From the NCBI GenBank assembly GCA_964405835.1, contig CAYOPN010000001.1, positions 1 through 64,000 of the forward strand: a stretch of DNA of 64,000 bases. The letters run 5' to 3'. The notes under the pieces were generated by a model, which was not told where the DNA came from, made no database searches, and saw only the letters and a program-made list of their open reading frames with translations. Positions 17,121-25,218 of the stretch are shown here, one piece after another. Positions within the stretch are counted from its first letter, which is position 1. Each line of letters starts with the position of its first letter. The position numbers and the translations under genes were made by a program. The DNA is from JAJVIP01 sp964405835 (GTDB lineage: Bacteria > Elusimicrobiota > Elusimicrobia > F11).

Positions 17121-17936
17121 TTAAATTCCTTCGAGGCGCAGCCGTTTTGCGGACGGGGTCTTGTTGCCGAGAAATTGGCGGCTCAAGCGCGAGAACGAGG
17201 CCGTGTTGTCGGTCACGTAATAAATCGCGCGGCCTTTTTTCTTTGAGGGATTCAAACGATGGGTCTTGGTCAGCAAAAATTGGACGTCCTTGGCGGTCTC
17301 TTCGGCGGAATCGATCAACTTCACGCGCGGCCCGGCCACCGATTGCAGCGTGTCTTTCAAAAGCGGGTAATGCGTGCAGCCCAACACCAGCGTATCGATG
17401 CGGTTTTTTAGCACCGGTTTTAAATAGGTCTGCGCGACCTGTTTTGTGACCGGATGATCAAGCCAGCCTTCTTCCACAAGCGGCACAAACAACGGGCAGG
17501 CGGCTTCCCACACGTTGGCGCGCGGCGCGTATTTTTTAATGGCCGCGCGGTACGCGTGGCTCGCGACCGTGGCCGGCGTGCCGATGATACCCACGCGCAG
17601 CGCGTTGGTCTGCATCACGGCCGCGCGCGCGCCTGGCTCGATCACACCGATCACGGGGATCGGCAGGTTCCTGAGTTCTTTCAGCGCGAGCGCGCTCGAT
17701 GTGTTGCACGCGACCACAATCATCTTCACTTTGCGCTGAAGCAGGTAAAAAGAAATTTGCAGCGAATAGCGGCGGATGGTCTCCGGCGATTTCGTGCCGT
17801 AGGGAACGCGGGCCGTATCGCCCACGTAAATCAGGTTTTCATTGGGAAGCCGTTTGGCCAGTTCGCGCATGACGGTCAAGCCGCCCAAACCGGAATCAAA
17901 CACGCCGATTGGAAGATTGGGAGAAGTGTTGATCAA
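17121..17936 (-). CDS. murI: Glutamate racemase
   Basis: 271 residues, typical length. It makes D-glutamate for peptidoglycan. Both catalytic cysteines are present: Cys77 in VACNTSSA and Cys187 in LGCTHYPLL. GVFDSGLGGLTV near the N-terminus and YVGDTARVPYG are further family marks. The frame suggests a TTG start at 17936 that overlaps the amidase stop. Its position after a cell-wall amidase gene fits a peptidoglycan theme. Confidence 0.95.
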   Translation of the reverse strand: MINTSPNLPIGVFDSGLGGLTVMRELAKRLPNENLIYVGDTARVPYGTKSPETIRRYSLQISFYLLQRKVKMIVVACNTSSALALKELRNLPIPVIGVIEPGARAAVMQTNALRVGIIGTPATVASHAYRAAIKKYAPRANVWEAACPLFVPLVEEGWLDHPVTKQVAQTYLKPVLKNRIDTLVLGCTHYPLLKDTLQSVAGPRVKLIDSAEETAKDVQFLLTKTHRLNPSKKKGRAIYYVTDNTASFSRLSRQFLGNKTPSAKRLRLEGI

Positions 17937-19279
17937 CGGGAGGTTTCGGTGAGGGCTTTCTGTGGCACTTGGGACATCGCTTCTTTTTCCTGCCGCGCCT
18001 GGCGCTCATAGGATTTGATCCCTTCTATCACGCCTTTGACCAGTTGCGTGCGGTAGCGCGAGGAACGCAACTTGATTTCCGAAACGGGATTCGACAAATA
18101 CTCAAGCTCAACCAGGATCGCTGGCATCTGCGCGCCGCGCAGCACAAAAAAATCGGCCTCTTTCACATGGGCATTTTCCTCGGACGTGTGAAGGCGGATA
18201 TTGCGGCACAAGAGCGAGGCGAACTTGGATGACTCATTGATGAAATTTCCGACCGCCATGGAGGCGAGCAATTCGCTCAACCGCGAAGTGGACACCCCTT
18301 TATCGGCTTCGAGCGCGACCACCGAGTTTTCAAGCCGGGCCACCGAAGCCGCGGCCTTATCGGTCGCGTCCGGCGAAAGGAAGTAAGTTTCAAAGCCGGT
18401 GTTTTTCGGCGACAGCGAGGAATTGCAATGGATTGAAACGAAGAAATCGGCGCCGGCGTTGTTGGCGATGCGGGTGCGGTCCTGAAGCGGGATGAATTCG
18501 TCTTTCTCGCGGGTCATGATCACGCGAAACCCTTTTTCTTTCGTCAACGTTTTGGCGAGCAGCTTCGCAAACTCCAAATTGATGTCTTTCTCCATGGTCC
18601 CGCGCGTTCCAATGGCGCCCGAATCCATGCCGCCGTGGCCCGCGTCGATCACAACCAATGTTTCTTTTCCCTTTCTCTTCAATACCGGTCCTATCGGCGC
18701 CGCGGTCAACACAGCTTCCGGCGGCGCGGCCACGAATTGTTTTTCTTTTGCCGAGGCTTTAGCGACCTTCGTCGCTTTCGCCGGCTTCGCGCCGCCTTTC
18801 ACCTTGAGCACCGGTTTCTCGATCGCAACCGCGGGCTGCGTCGCGAGCCGGCGGTTCACGCGTTCCGATGTGTACACGTCGACCACGATCTTTTTCTTCC
18901 CTTCGTCGAAATAAACTTCGTTCTTCACCGCGTCATCGCCGAGTTTCACGATCAAGTCGGACGAGTAAGACCGCTGCACGACCCGCACTTCGCTGATGAC
19001 CGAGTCGCCTTCAAGGATCTGCGAGCTGTCATTCGACGGACGCACGAGACGCAGCCAAATTTTCTTCGGGGTTTGTTCGATCAGGTAATGCGGCAAAGCG
19101 TCGGGCGTGGCCACGGTCATGCGATAACGGTCGGTCAATTTTTCAACGTGAGGCAACGCGCTGGCCGCGACCGAGAACGTTTCCATGGAAGCGGGAGGGC
19201 GGCGTCCGGCCGCGTCGATAGAAAGTGACGGGAAGAAAAGAAAGAGGGCGAGAGTGAGGCGCGCAAAGGTCCGTATCAT
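17933..19279 (-). CDS. N-acetylmuramoyl-L-alanine amidase with AMIN domain (AmiC-like)
   Basis: 448 residues from ATG 19279, which starts a signal peptide (MIRTFARLTLALFLFFPSLS); the longer frame to 19327 runs into the HNH gene. Residues about 35-150 form an AMIN-like beta domain that localises amidases in the periplasm; a lysine/alanine-rich linker follows. From about 200 comes an Amidase_3 domain with zinc ligands in VIDAGHGGMDSG, the glutamate region EKDINLEFAK and SIHCNSS. The enzyme cleaves the bond between MurNAc and the stem peptide during cell separation. Confidence 0.9.
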   Translation of the reverse strand: MIRTFARLTLALFLFFPSLSIDAAGRRPPASMETFSVAASALPHVEKLTDRYRMTVATPDALPHYLIEQTPKKIWLRLVRPSNDSSQILEGDSVISEVRVVQRSYSSDLIVKLGDDAVKNEVYFDEGKKKIVVDVYTSERVNRRLATQPAVAIEKPVLKVKGGAKPAKATKVAKASAKEKQFVAAPPEAVLTAAPIGPVLKRKGKETLVVIDAGHGGMDSGAIGTRGTMEKDINLEFAKLLAKTLTKEKGFRVIMTREKDEFIPLQDRTRIANNAGADFFVSIHCNSSLSPKNTGFETYFLSPDATDKAAASVARLENSVVALEADKGVSTSRLSELLASMAVGNFINESSKFASLLCRNIRLHTSEENAHVKEADFFVLRGAQMPAILVELEYLSNPVSEIKLRSSRYRTQLVKGVIEGIKSYERQARQEKEAMSQVPQKALTETSR

Positions 19280-19283
19280 CGGA

Positions 19284-19883
19284 CTATTGCGGGTCGAGCT
19301 CGGTGTTCCAGTAAACGTTGTCAACAAACCGCTGCCAGGAAGCGCGCACCTTGAAACCAGGACGGAACGCGACCGCAGTGGTCCCGCTCCATTTGGGTTT
19401 GGTGGGCTTTACCAGGAGTTTCATGTTGGCTTCGTTGGGAAGCCGGTTGCCCTTTCTGAGATTGCAAGGAATGCAAGAAGTGACGACGTTCGTCCAATCG
19501 GTCCGCCCGCCGCGGCTGCGCGGGATAACGTGCTCGAGGTTCAGATCATTGGAATTGTATTTGATGCCGCAGTACGCGCACTTGTAATTGTAGTGCTCAT
19601 AGATATTGCGGCGGGTAAATTTAACTTCGGATTTGGGCAGGCCGTCGAAATAGCGCAGGGTGATGACGTCGGGGATCGCGATTTTGAAGCTCGGGGTATT
19701 GACGTATCCGGAGGGATTGTTGGTGATGACACTGGAGACTTCGCGCCAATCTTCAAACGAGTAGGTCTTGTAATCTTCGTCGACAACGCGCGCGTGATCG
19801 AGGTACACCAGGCTCAACGCGCGGCGCCAATCGATCACCTGCACCGCGAAGAAACTTCGATTAAGGACCAAGACGTCGGTCAT
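19284..19883 (-). CDS. HNH endonuclease family protein
   Basis: 199 residues. An N-terminal domain (VLVLNRSFFAVQVIDWRRAL) is followed by an HNH/zinc module: Cys102 and Cys105 (CAYC), His118 in LEHVIPRSRGG, and Cys137/Cys140 (CIPC). This stand-alone layout is widespread in bacterial chromosomes outside mobile elements; its physiological DNA target is not established. It is embedded between the NIL gene and the amidase gene with gaps of only 4-6 bases. Confidence 0.88.
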   Translation of the reverse strand: MTDVLVLNRSFFAVQVIDWRRALSLVYLDHARVVDEDYKTYSFEDWREVSSVITNNPSGYVNTPSFKIAIPDVITLRYFDGLPKSEVKFTRRNIYEHYNYKCAYCGIKYNSNDLNLEHVIPRSRGGRTDWTNVVTSCIPCNLRKGNRLPNEANMKLLVKPTKPKWSGTTAVAFRPGFKVRASWQRFVDNVYWNTELDPQ

Positions 19884-19889
19884 AAATTA

Positions 19890-20129
19890 TCAGCTCTCCA
19901 ACGTGTCATGCGTAATGGGTTCGACTTTCAGACCTTGTTCGCGCAGCCAGGCTTCGGCTTTCTTTAACACATCGTCCTGGCCTTCCAACTCCAGCACGAT
20001 TTCTCCGACTTTTTCGTTTATTTTGGCCCGGCGGAGATTGAAAACAACATCGAATTTTTTGGTCATCCGGTGGATCACCGGCTCTTTAATGAGGTTCTGA
20101 GGAAACGTAAGGCTGAGCGCTTCTTTCAT
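19890..20129 (-). CDS. NIL-domain protein, probably in methionine/sulfur metabolism
   Basis: 79 residues, a stand-alone NIL domain of the kind found at the C-terminus of methionine ABC transporter ATPases: LTFPQNLIKEPVIHRMTKKFDVVFN with the conserved NLIKEPVI, then GEIVLELEG. Free-standing NIL proteins sit beside sulfur-carrier genes in several anaerobes. Here it follows moaD-like and thrC genes downstream of a SAM riboswitch, which supports a role in homocysteine/methionine formation. Confidence 0.8.
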   Translation of the reverse strand: MKEALSLTFPQNLIKEPVIHRMTKKFDVVFNLRRAKINEKVGEIVLELEGQDDVLKKAEAWLREQGLKVEPITHDTLES

Positions 20130-20186
20130 TCGCCCAGTTTGCCCGTAAAACGGCTTGATTTCAAGAGGTGATTCGGCACCAAGCGC

Positions 20187-20468
20187 CTAAATCGCACCGC
20201 CGGCAATGGCCGGAATTATCGAGACCTCGGCCCCGTCCGCAACCGCGGTGTTGGGACCGTCTTTGAAGCGGATATCTTCGCCGTTAACGAAGATGTTCAC
20301 GAAACGCCGGATTTGGCCCGATTCGTCGCAAATACGCTCTTTAAGGCCGGGGTAGCTTTTATCGAGACCGGCGAGGAGTTCCTGGACGTTTTTTCCCTGG
20401 ATCTCGACGACCGCCTGGTCGTTGGTGAGTTTCCGCAATGGCGCCGGAATTCGAACTTTCGCGGGCAT
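20187..20468 (-). CDS. MoaD/ThiS-like sulfur-carrier protein ending GG-Ala-Ile
   Basis: 93 residues, ubiquitin-fold sulfur carrier: PAPLRKLTNDQAVVEI, LLAGLDKSYPGL and the C-terminal SIIPAIAGGAI. The diglycine that would be thiocarboxylated is followed by two extra residues, so a protease would be needed to expose it, as reported for CysO- and HcyS-type carriers. Location between thrC and NIL under a SAM riboswitch favours a homocysteine-forming carrier over molybdopterin synthesis; no moa genes are nearby. AGGAGG precedes its ATG. Confidence 0.85.
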   Translation of the reverse strand: MPAKVRIPAPLRKLTNDQAVVEIQGKNVQELLAGLDKSYPGLKERICDESGQIRRFVNIFVNGEDIRFKDGPNTAVADGAEVSIIPAIAGGAI

Positions 20469-20491
20469 GAATCCTCCTAGATGCTTCGAGA

Positions 20492-21763
20492 CTAAATTTT
20501 TACCGGAACCGGGTCCGGGGCCTTGGCCTGAAGACTGTCGTAAAGCGCCCGGAAATCTTGTAGCCGCGCCGGGATAATGTGCGGCTTGCTTACCTTCCCT
20601 TGAACGGCGTCCAATGTCTTCAAACCATTTCCTGTGACGTAAACCACGGTCACATCGTCGGCGGCGACCTTACCAGTTTGAACCAGTCGTTTCAAGGACG
20701 CAACCGTCACGCCTCCGGCGGTCTCGGTGAAAATTCCCTCCGTGGAAGCGAGCAGTTTTATGCCCTCCACAATTTCCTCGTCTGTCACGGACACGCCCTG
20801 GCCGCCCGTCTTCATGACAAGTTGGGAAGCGTAAACACCGTCGGCCGGGTTCCCAATGGCCAGCGATTTCGCGATCGTTTTGGGCCGGACGGGGCGGATC
20901 ATGTCGGTTTTTTCTTGGATGGCTGTCGAAATCGGTCCGCAACCCGCCGCTTGGGCGCAGTTAAGTTTGGTGTTGTGTTTCGGAATCAGGCCGAGCTGCT
21001 CAAATTCTTTGAGCCCTTTGTAGATCTTGGTCAGAAGCGAACCGGACGCGGCAGGGACAACAACTTGATCGGGTGCGCGCCAACCCAATTGTTCGGCCAC
21101 TTCAAAACCGAGCGTCTTCGAACCTTCCGCGTAATAGGGCCGGATGTTTACATTCACGAACGCCCACTTGAACGCGTCCGCCACTTCGGAACAAAGCCGG
21201 TTGACTTCATCGTAGGTACCGTCGATGCCGATGATGATCGGATTGTAGACGCCAGCGCCGATGACTTTCCCTTCTTCGAGATCCGCTGGAATAAAAACAA
21301 AACGTTTCAAATTCGCGACCGCGCCATAGGCGGACACCGCGCCGGCCAGGTTACCGGTCGAAGCGCATGCGACTGTTGTAAATCCGAGTTCGTGCGCGCG
21401 CGTGAGCGCGACGGAAACAACGCGGTCTTTGAAAGAGAAGGTGGGGTTAACGGTGTCGTTTTTGATGTAGAGGTTCTTGAGTCCAAGCAGAGCGCCCAAG
21501 TTTTTGGCATGGATGAGCGGCGTCATTCCTTCCTGAAGCGTGACAACGTCTTTGGATTCGACGGGGAGCAGGCCCCAGTAACGCCACAAGGAATCGGGGC
21601 CGGCCTGGATGGCTTCGCGCGTGACGGTTTTCTGAATCAGGTCGTAGTTGTAATCAACTTCAAGCGGACCAAAACAAAATTCACAAACATGGACCGCTTT
21701 CGCCTCGAAAAGCCGTCCGCATTCTTTGCACTTGAGACCTTTTATCTTTGATTCTGCCATCAT
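20492..21763 (-). CDS. thrC: Threonine-synthase-like PLP enzyme
   Basis: 423 residues. An N-terminal zinc-ribbon-like segment (CKECGRLFEAKAVHVCEFC) precedes the fold-type II PLP core with the Schiff-base lysine in FSFKDR, the phosphate-binding loop region STGNLAGAV, and AASGSLLTK. It matches threonine synthase (O-phosphohomoserine to threonine). Two adjacent ATG codons (21763, 21760) follow a GAGGAC site; the second has better spacing. Control by a SAM riboswitch and the partners moaD and NIL suggest that it or its operon serves methionine supply. Confidence 0.88.
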   Translation of the reverse strand: MMAESKIKGLKCKECGRLFEAKAVHVCEFCFGPLEVDYNYDLIQKTVTREAIQAGPDSLWRYWGLLPVESKDVVTLQEGMTPLIHAKNLGALLGLKNLYIKNDTVNPTFSFKDRVVSVALTRAHELGFTTVACASTGNLAGAVSAYGAVANLKRFVFIPADLEEGKVIGAGVYNPIIIGIDGTYDEVNRLCSEVADAFKWAFVNVNIRPYYAEGSKTLGFEVAEQLGWRAPDQVVVPAASGSLLTKIYKGLKEFEQLGLIPKHNTKLNCAQAAGCGPISTAIQEKTDMIRPVRPKTIAKSLAIGNPADGVYASQLVMKTGGQGVSVTDEEIVEGIKLLASTEGIFTETAGGVTVASLKRLVQTGKVAADDVTVVYVTGNGLKTLDAVQGKVSKPHIIPARLQDFRALYDSLQAKAPDPVPVKI

Positions 21764-21772
21764 CGTCCTCTA

Positions 21773-21806
21773 ATAAAAAAACCCCAGAGGGCAACGCCAT
21801 CTGGGG
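21773..21806 (-). terminator. Intrinsic terminator of the SAM riboswitch
   Basis: Minus-strand stem CCCCAG (21806-21801) pairs with CTGGGG (21787-21782), the arms being extended by further partial pairing around a GGCGTTGCCC loop, then a run of seven U from 21781. It sits between the aptamer and thrC, so it is the regulated expression platform. Confidence 0.9.
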
Positions 21807-21814
21807 CACGCTGT

Positions 21815-21945
21815 TCTCCTCTTATCGGTTTCCAGCCCTGCCGTTAGGCGATGCTGGATAGGCTTTGGCACGCATTCGAGTTTTTCGAACCGTTGCCGTG
21901 GTTTCGTAGGGCCAAACCCTCCACCACTCTTGATAAGGGTGCTGC
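21815..21945 (-). promoter_or_regulatory. SAM-I (S-box) riboswitch
   Basis: Read on the minus strand, the leader shows the S-box core in order: CTTATCAAGAG (P1 5' strand at 21937), GGTGGAGGG, GGCCCTACGAAACC and CGGCAAC, closing with GATAAG (21826-21821), which pairs with CTTATC. Binding of S-adenosylmethionine would favour the downstream terminator and switch off thrC-moaD-NIL and perhaps the genes beyond. Confidence 0.93.
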
Positions 21946-21995
21946 TTGTAAATCTAAATCGGGCGCGAGTGTAACAAAAATTTATTCGACGGGCG

Positions 21996-22343
21996 CTACT
22001 CGAAAGGAATGGCCAGATGAAGGGCCATGGCACGTTCGACGTCGTTCATGGTGGTTTCATCGACGATGCCACGAGGGCCCTTTATCAACCGTCTTTTATC
22101 AACGGTGCGAATTTGTTGGGAAAGGATTTTTGCGTCTTTGTCTCCACCGCCTTCCCCTTTCTTTAAGAAAACCTCAAATGGGTAAATGTGTTGAACCGAT
22201 CCAGTGATAGGAAGAATGGTAATGGTATTGGCGTAAAGGTTGCTCTCATCCCGGGACACCACGAGAACAGGCCTGACCTTCTGGATTTCGGATCCAATCG
22301 GGTTGCCCGGATCCATGAGGTAAATCTCCCCTCTCCGGATCAC
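21996..22343 (-). CDS. mazF: MazF/PemK-family toxin, probable mRNA interferase
   Basis: 115 residues with the MazF/PemK fold: IRRGEIYLMDPG at the N-terminus, KVRPVLVVSRDE in the beta-barrel, ITILPITGS, and SQQIRTVDKRRLIKGPRG followed by helix DVERAMALHLAI. It cuts mRNA at short sequence motifs when freed from its antitoxin. It follows the antitoxin with a 4-base ATGA overlap, the standard toxin-antitoxin order. Confidence 0.93.
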   Translation of the reverse strand: MIRRGEIYLMDPGNPIGSEIQKVRPVLVVSRDESNLYANTITILPITGSVQHIYPFEVFLKKGEGGGDKDAKILSQQIRTVDKRRLIKGPRGIVDETTMNDVERAMALHLAIPFE

Positions 22344-22567
22344 AGACCGTCCCCTGCGATTCCATCGAGTTCCTCTGTTAATTTATGGTTTTCTTGCGCG
22401 CTAGCGGAATAGGCGGCCCTTAATTCCTTGGCTACTCTGACCTGTTCCTCCTTCGCGAACTTTTCCGCAATGGACTCCGCAATAAAGGCGCTTTTATTTT
22501 TAACGGTTTTAAGCTTCTTCCCGATTTCCGCCGGCAGCGTGATGTTAAAACGAATGGCTGTGTTCAT
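22340..22567 (-). CDS. Ribbon-helix-helix antitoxin of MazF
   Basis: 75 residues. The N-terminal strand FNITLPAEIGKKL and helix ESIAEKFAKEEQ form a ribbon-helix-helix DNA-binding domain; the C-terminal tail (TEELDGIAGDGL) would wrap the toxin. A GAGGTG site precedes ATG 22567. The operator palindrome and promoter lie immediately upstream, which fits autorepression. Confidence 0.88.
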   Translation of the reverse strand: MNTAIRFNITLPAEIGKKLKTVKNKSAFIAESIAEKFAKEEQVRVAKELRAAYSASAQENHKLTEELDGIAGDGL

Positions 22568-22580
22568 AATGCACCTCAGA

Positions 22581-22626
22581 TGTGTACATTATGTGTATTA
22601 TAATACACAAAACATACACATTGCAA
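22581..22626 (-). promoter_or_regulatory. mazEF promoter and palindromic operator
   Basis: A perfect 18-bp palindrome TGTGTATTA/TAATACACA at 22592-22609 is flanked by further half-sites TGTGTA (22581) and TACACA (22615). On the minus strand TTGCAA (22626-22621) and TATAAT (22602-22597) are 18 bases apart, so the -10 box is inside the palindrome. Bound antitoxin would block RNA polymerase. Confidence 0.85.
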
Positions 22627-22631
22627 GCAGT

Positions 22632-24491
22632 TTATTCGACGGTGACGCTTTTGGCGAGGTTGCGCGGCTGGTCGACATCGCAGCCCAAAAACACCGCGAT
22701 ATAATAAGCCAAAAGTTGCAGCGGGATCACATTAATGAGCGGGCTTAAATCTTCGGGCACTTCCGGAACATAGATCACGTCGGCCGCTTTCTGTCCGACG
22801 AGCGTGTCGCCCTTGGTCGCGATCGCGATCACGTCGGCGCCGCGGCTTTTGGCTTCTTCGATATTCGAAATCATTTTGTCGTAGACGGTGGACTTGGTCA
22901 CGACCGCCACGATCGGCAAATTTTCATCCAAGAGCGCGATCGGTCCATGTTTCATTTCGCCGGCCGGATAACCTTCCGCGTGGATGTAGGAAATTTCCTT
23001 GAGTTTCAGCGCGCCTTCCATCGCGACCGGATAATTCACGTTCCGGCCGAGATACAGGAAATTTTTTCGGCGGAAATATTTCTTGGCGACTTCGGCCGCC
23101 TGCTTCTCGCATTCCAATGTCTCTGTGATCCATTGCGACAAATGCGTAAGATTTTTTCCCATAGCAACAAGCTGGGGTTCGGGCACAAATTTTTTGAGTT
23201 TTGCCAGATGCATGGTCAACAAATGCATCGCCACCAATTGCCCCATGAACGCTTTCGTCGATGCCACGCCGATCTCGGGGCCGCAATGCGTCAAGAGTGA
23301 CCCATCCGCATCGCGCGTGAGCGTGGAACCGACCACGTTCGCGATGCCGAGCACCTTGGCGCCTTTTTTCTTGGCGAGCCGAAGCGCGGCCAACGTGTCA
23401 GCGGTCTCGCCGGATTGCGAAACGGCCACCATCAGCGTTCCGGAATCAACGATCGGATCGCGGTAACGGAATTCGGACGCGATGTCCACCTGCGACGGGA
23501 TGCCGGTGTATTTTTCAATCAAATAGCTACCGACCAACGATGCATGCCACGACGTGCCGCACGCGATGAAACGCACGCGCTTAACGTTGGCCACCTCTTT
23601 ACCAAGAAAATCCAATTCTCCCAAAGACACTTCGGAGGTGTGTGTATTCAACCGGCCAAGCAACGTGTTTTCGACGATGCGCGGCTGCTCGTGGATTTCT
23701 TTGATCATGAAATGCTTGTAGCCGGCCTTCTCGGCCTGGACGGGGTCCCACGCGATCTTATGGACTTTGCGCGTGACTTTCTGGCCTTCCACATCCACGA
23801 AATCGACGCCTTCCTTGCTCAATATCGCCACGTCGCCGTCCTCAAGAAAAACCACGTCGCGCGTGTAAGAGAGAATGGCGGGCACGTCGGAAGCGAGAAA
23901 ATTCTGTTTGTCGCCCATCCCCACAATAAGCGGGCAATCGCGCCGCGCGCCAACCACGAGGTCCGGCAACTCCGCACAGACGATGCCGAGCGCGAAGGTG
24001 CCCTTGATGTCTTTCAGCGCGGCCAGAACGGCTTTAATGAAAACGGTCTTTTTGTTGTCAGAATCCTTGGCGAATTTCTTGCGGTAGTGGGAGATCAAAT
24101 GACTGACCACTTCGGTGTCGGTCTGGGATTTAAATTCGCATCCATCAGAGGAAAGCTTCTCTTTAAGAGAGAGGTAGTTTTCGATGATGCCGTTGTGGAC
24201 CACGATAATGGTGCCGGTTCCGTCGGTGTGCGGGTGGGCGTTCCGTTCGGTTGGGGCGCCGTGGGTGGCCCAGCGCGTGTGGCCCAAGCCCATGTGGCCA
24301 GACAGCGGGCTTTTTTGGAGCACGGCCTCGAGCTCGCTTAATTTTCCGACCGCGCGGCGGATCTCAAATCCGCCGTTCGTGAGCACGGCAACGCCGGCCG
24401 AATCGTAACCGCGGTACTCGAGTCTTCGCAGTCCGTCGACCAACACTTGCGTGGCGTTTAAGCCGCCGACATATCCCAGAATTCCGCACAT
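22632..24491 (-). CDS. glmS: Glutamine-fructose-6-phosphate aminotransferase
   Basis: 619 residues, normal size. Makes glucosamine-6-phosphate for cell-wall precursors. The catalytic cysteine follows the initiator (MCGILGYVGG). The glutaminase domain shows GHTRWATHG and HNGIIENY; two SIS domains follow with CGTSWHA, SQSGETADTLAAL and ASTKAF, and the protein ends in VTVE. It is downstream of pdxJ by 7 bases, in the same run as glmM, giving two successive steps toward UDP-GlcNAc. Confidence 0.97.
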   Translation of the reverse strand: MCGILGYVGGLNATQVLVDGLRRLEYRGYDSAGVAVLTNGGFEIRRAVGKLSELEAVLQKSPLSGHMGLGHTRWATHGAPTERNAHPHTDGTGTIIVVHNGIIENYLSLKEKLSSDGCEFKSQTDTEVVSHLISHYRKKFAKDSDNKKTVFIKAVLAALKDIKGTFALGIVCAELPDLVVGARRDCPLIVGMGDKQNFLASDVPAILSYTRDVVFLEDGDVAILSKEGVDFVDVEGQKVTRKVHKIAWDPVQAEKAGYKHFMIKEIHEQPRIVENTLLGRLNTHTSEVSLGELDFLGKEVANVKRVRFIACGTSWHASLVGSYLIEKYTGIPSQVDIASEFRYRDPIVDSGTLMVAVSQSGETADTLAALRLAKKKGAKVLGIANVVGSTLTRDADGSLLTHCGPEIGVASTKAFMGQLVAMHLLTMHLAKLKKFVPEPQLVAMGKNLTHLSQWITETLECEKQAAEVAKKYFRRKNFLYLGRNVNYPVAMEGALKLKEISYIHAEGYPAGEMKHGPIALLDENLPIVAVVTKSTVYDKMISNIEEAKSRGADVIAIATKGDTLVGQKAADVIYVPEVPEDLSPLINVIPLQLLAYYIAVFLGCDVDQPRNLAKSVTVE

Positions 24492-24498
24492 AAAATTT

Positions 24499-25218
24499 TT
24501 ATCCCAGTTTCGACTTCATTTCTTTCACGGCCGTTCCGATCCCCGCGAAAAGCGCACGCGCGATGATCGCAAATCCGATGTTCAATTCGTTAAAACGGTG
24601 CGCCTTTAACAACGGACCGACATTCTCGTAATCGATCCCATGCCCGGCGTTCACCAAGAGCCCCGCTTCTTGCGCCTGTCGCGCCGCGATACCCAGGCGC
24701 TTTAATTCCGCTTCCCATTGCGGCCCTTTCGAGCGAAACAACCGCGCATACGTTCCCGTATGAAGTTCAATTGCGTCCGCGCCTACGTCTTTTGAAAATT
24801 TCACCGCTTCCGGCGTTGGATCAATGAACAATGACACGTTGATGCCAGCGGCCTTTAGCCGCATTGTCACCTCGGCAATTTTGGCCGATTCGCGAGCAAC
24901 ATCCAGACCGCCTTCGGTGGTGATCTCTTTGCGGTTTTCCGGCACCAAACAGGCCCATGCCGGTTTCACTTTCTCCGCGATAGCTGTAATTTCCGCTGAG
25001 CAGGCCATTTCCATATTGAGCGGCGCCAAAATTTCTTTTTTCAAGCGTTCTATGTCCCGGTCCTGGATGTGACGTCGATCTTCGCGCAAATGGGCCGTGA
25101 TACCGTCGGCGCCGGACGCGATCGCGGCCTTCGCGGCCTCTACCGGATCGGGAAAACTTTCACCGCGGGCCTGCCGGACCGTGGCAACGTGGTCAATGTT
25201 AACCCCCAGCCGCGCCAT
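24499..25218 (-). CDS. pdxJ: Pyridoxine 5'-phosphate synthase
   Basis: 239 residues from ATG 25218, which gives the canonical N-terminus MARLGVNIDHVATVRQAR; a frame start at 25263 adds only a basic leader. TIM-barrel enzyme joining 1-deoxyxylulose-5-phosphate and 3-hydroxy-1-aminoacetone phosphate. Markers: GADGITAHLREDRRHI, NMEMACS, LVPENR, and GHGIDYENV. The start overlaps the glmM end by 20 bases. Confidence 0.95.
   Translation of the reverse strand: MARLGVNIDHVATVRQARGESFPDPVEAAKAAIASGADGITAHLREDRRHIQDRDIERLKKEILAPLNMEMACSAEITAIAEKVKPAWACLVPENRKEITTEGGLDVARESAKIAEVTMRLKAAGINVSLFIDPTPEAVKFSKDVGADAIELHTGTYARLFRSKGPQWEAELKRLGIAARQAQEAGLLVNAGHGIDYENVGPLLKAHRFNELNIGFAIIARALFAGIGTAVKEMKSKLG

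Noticed and set aside
19280..19327. Upstream start of the amidase
   Set aside because: It lies within the HNH coding sequence and would bury the signal peptide.
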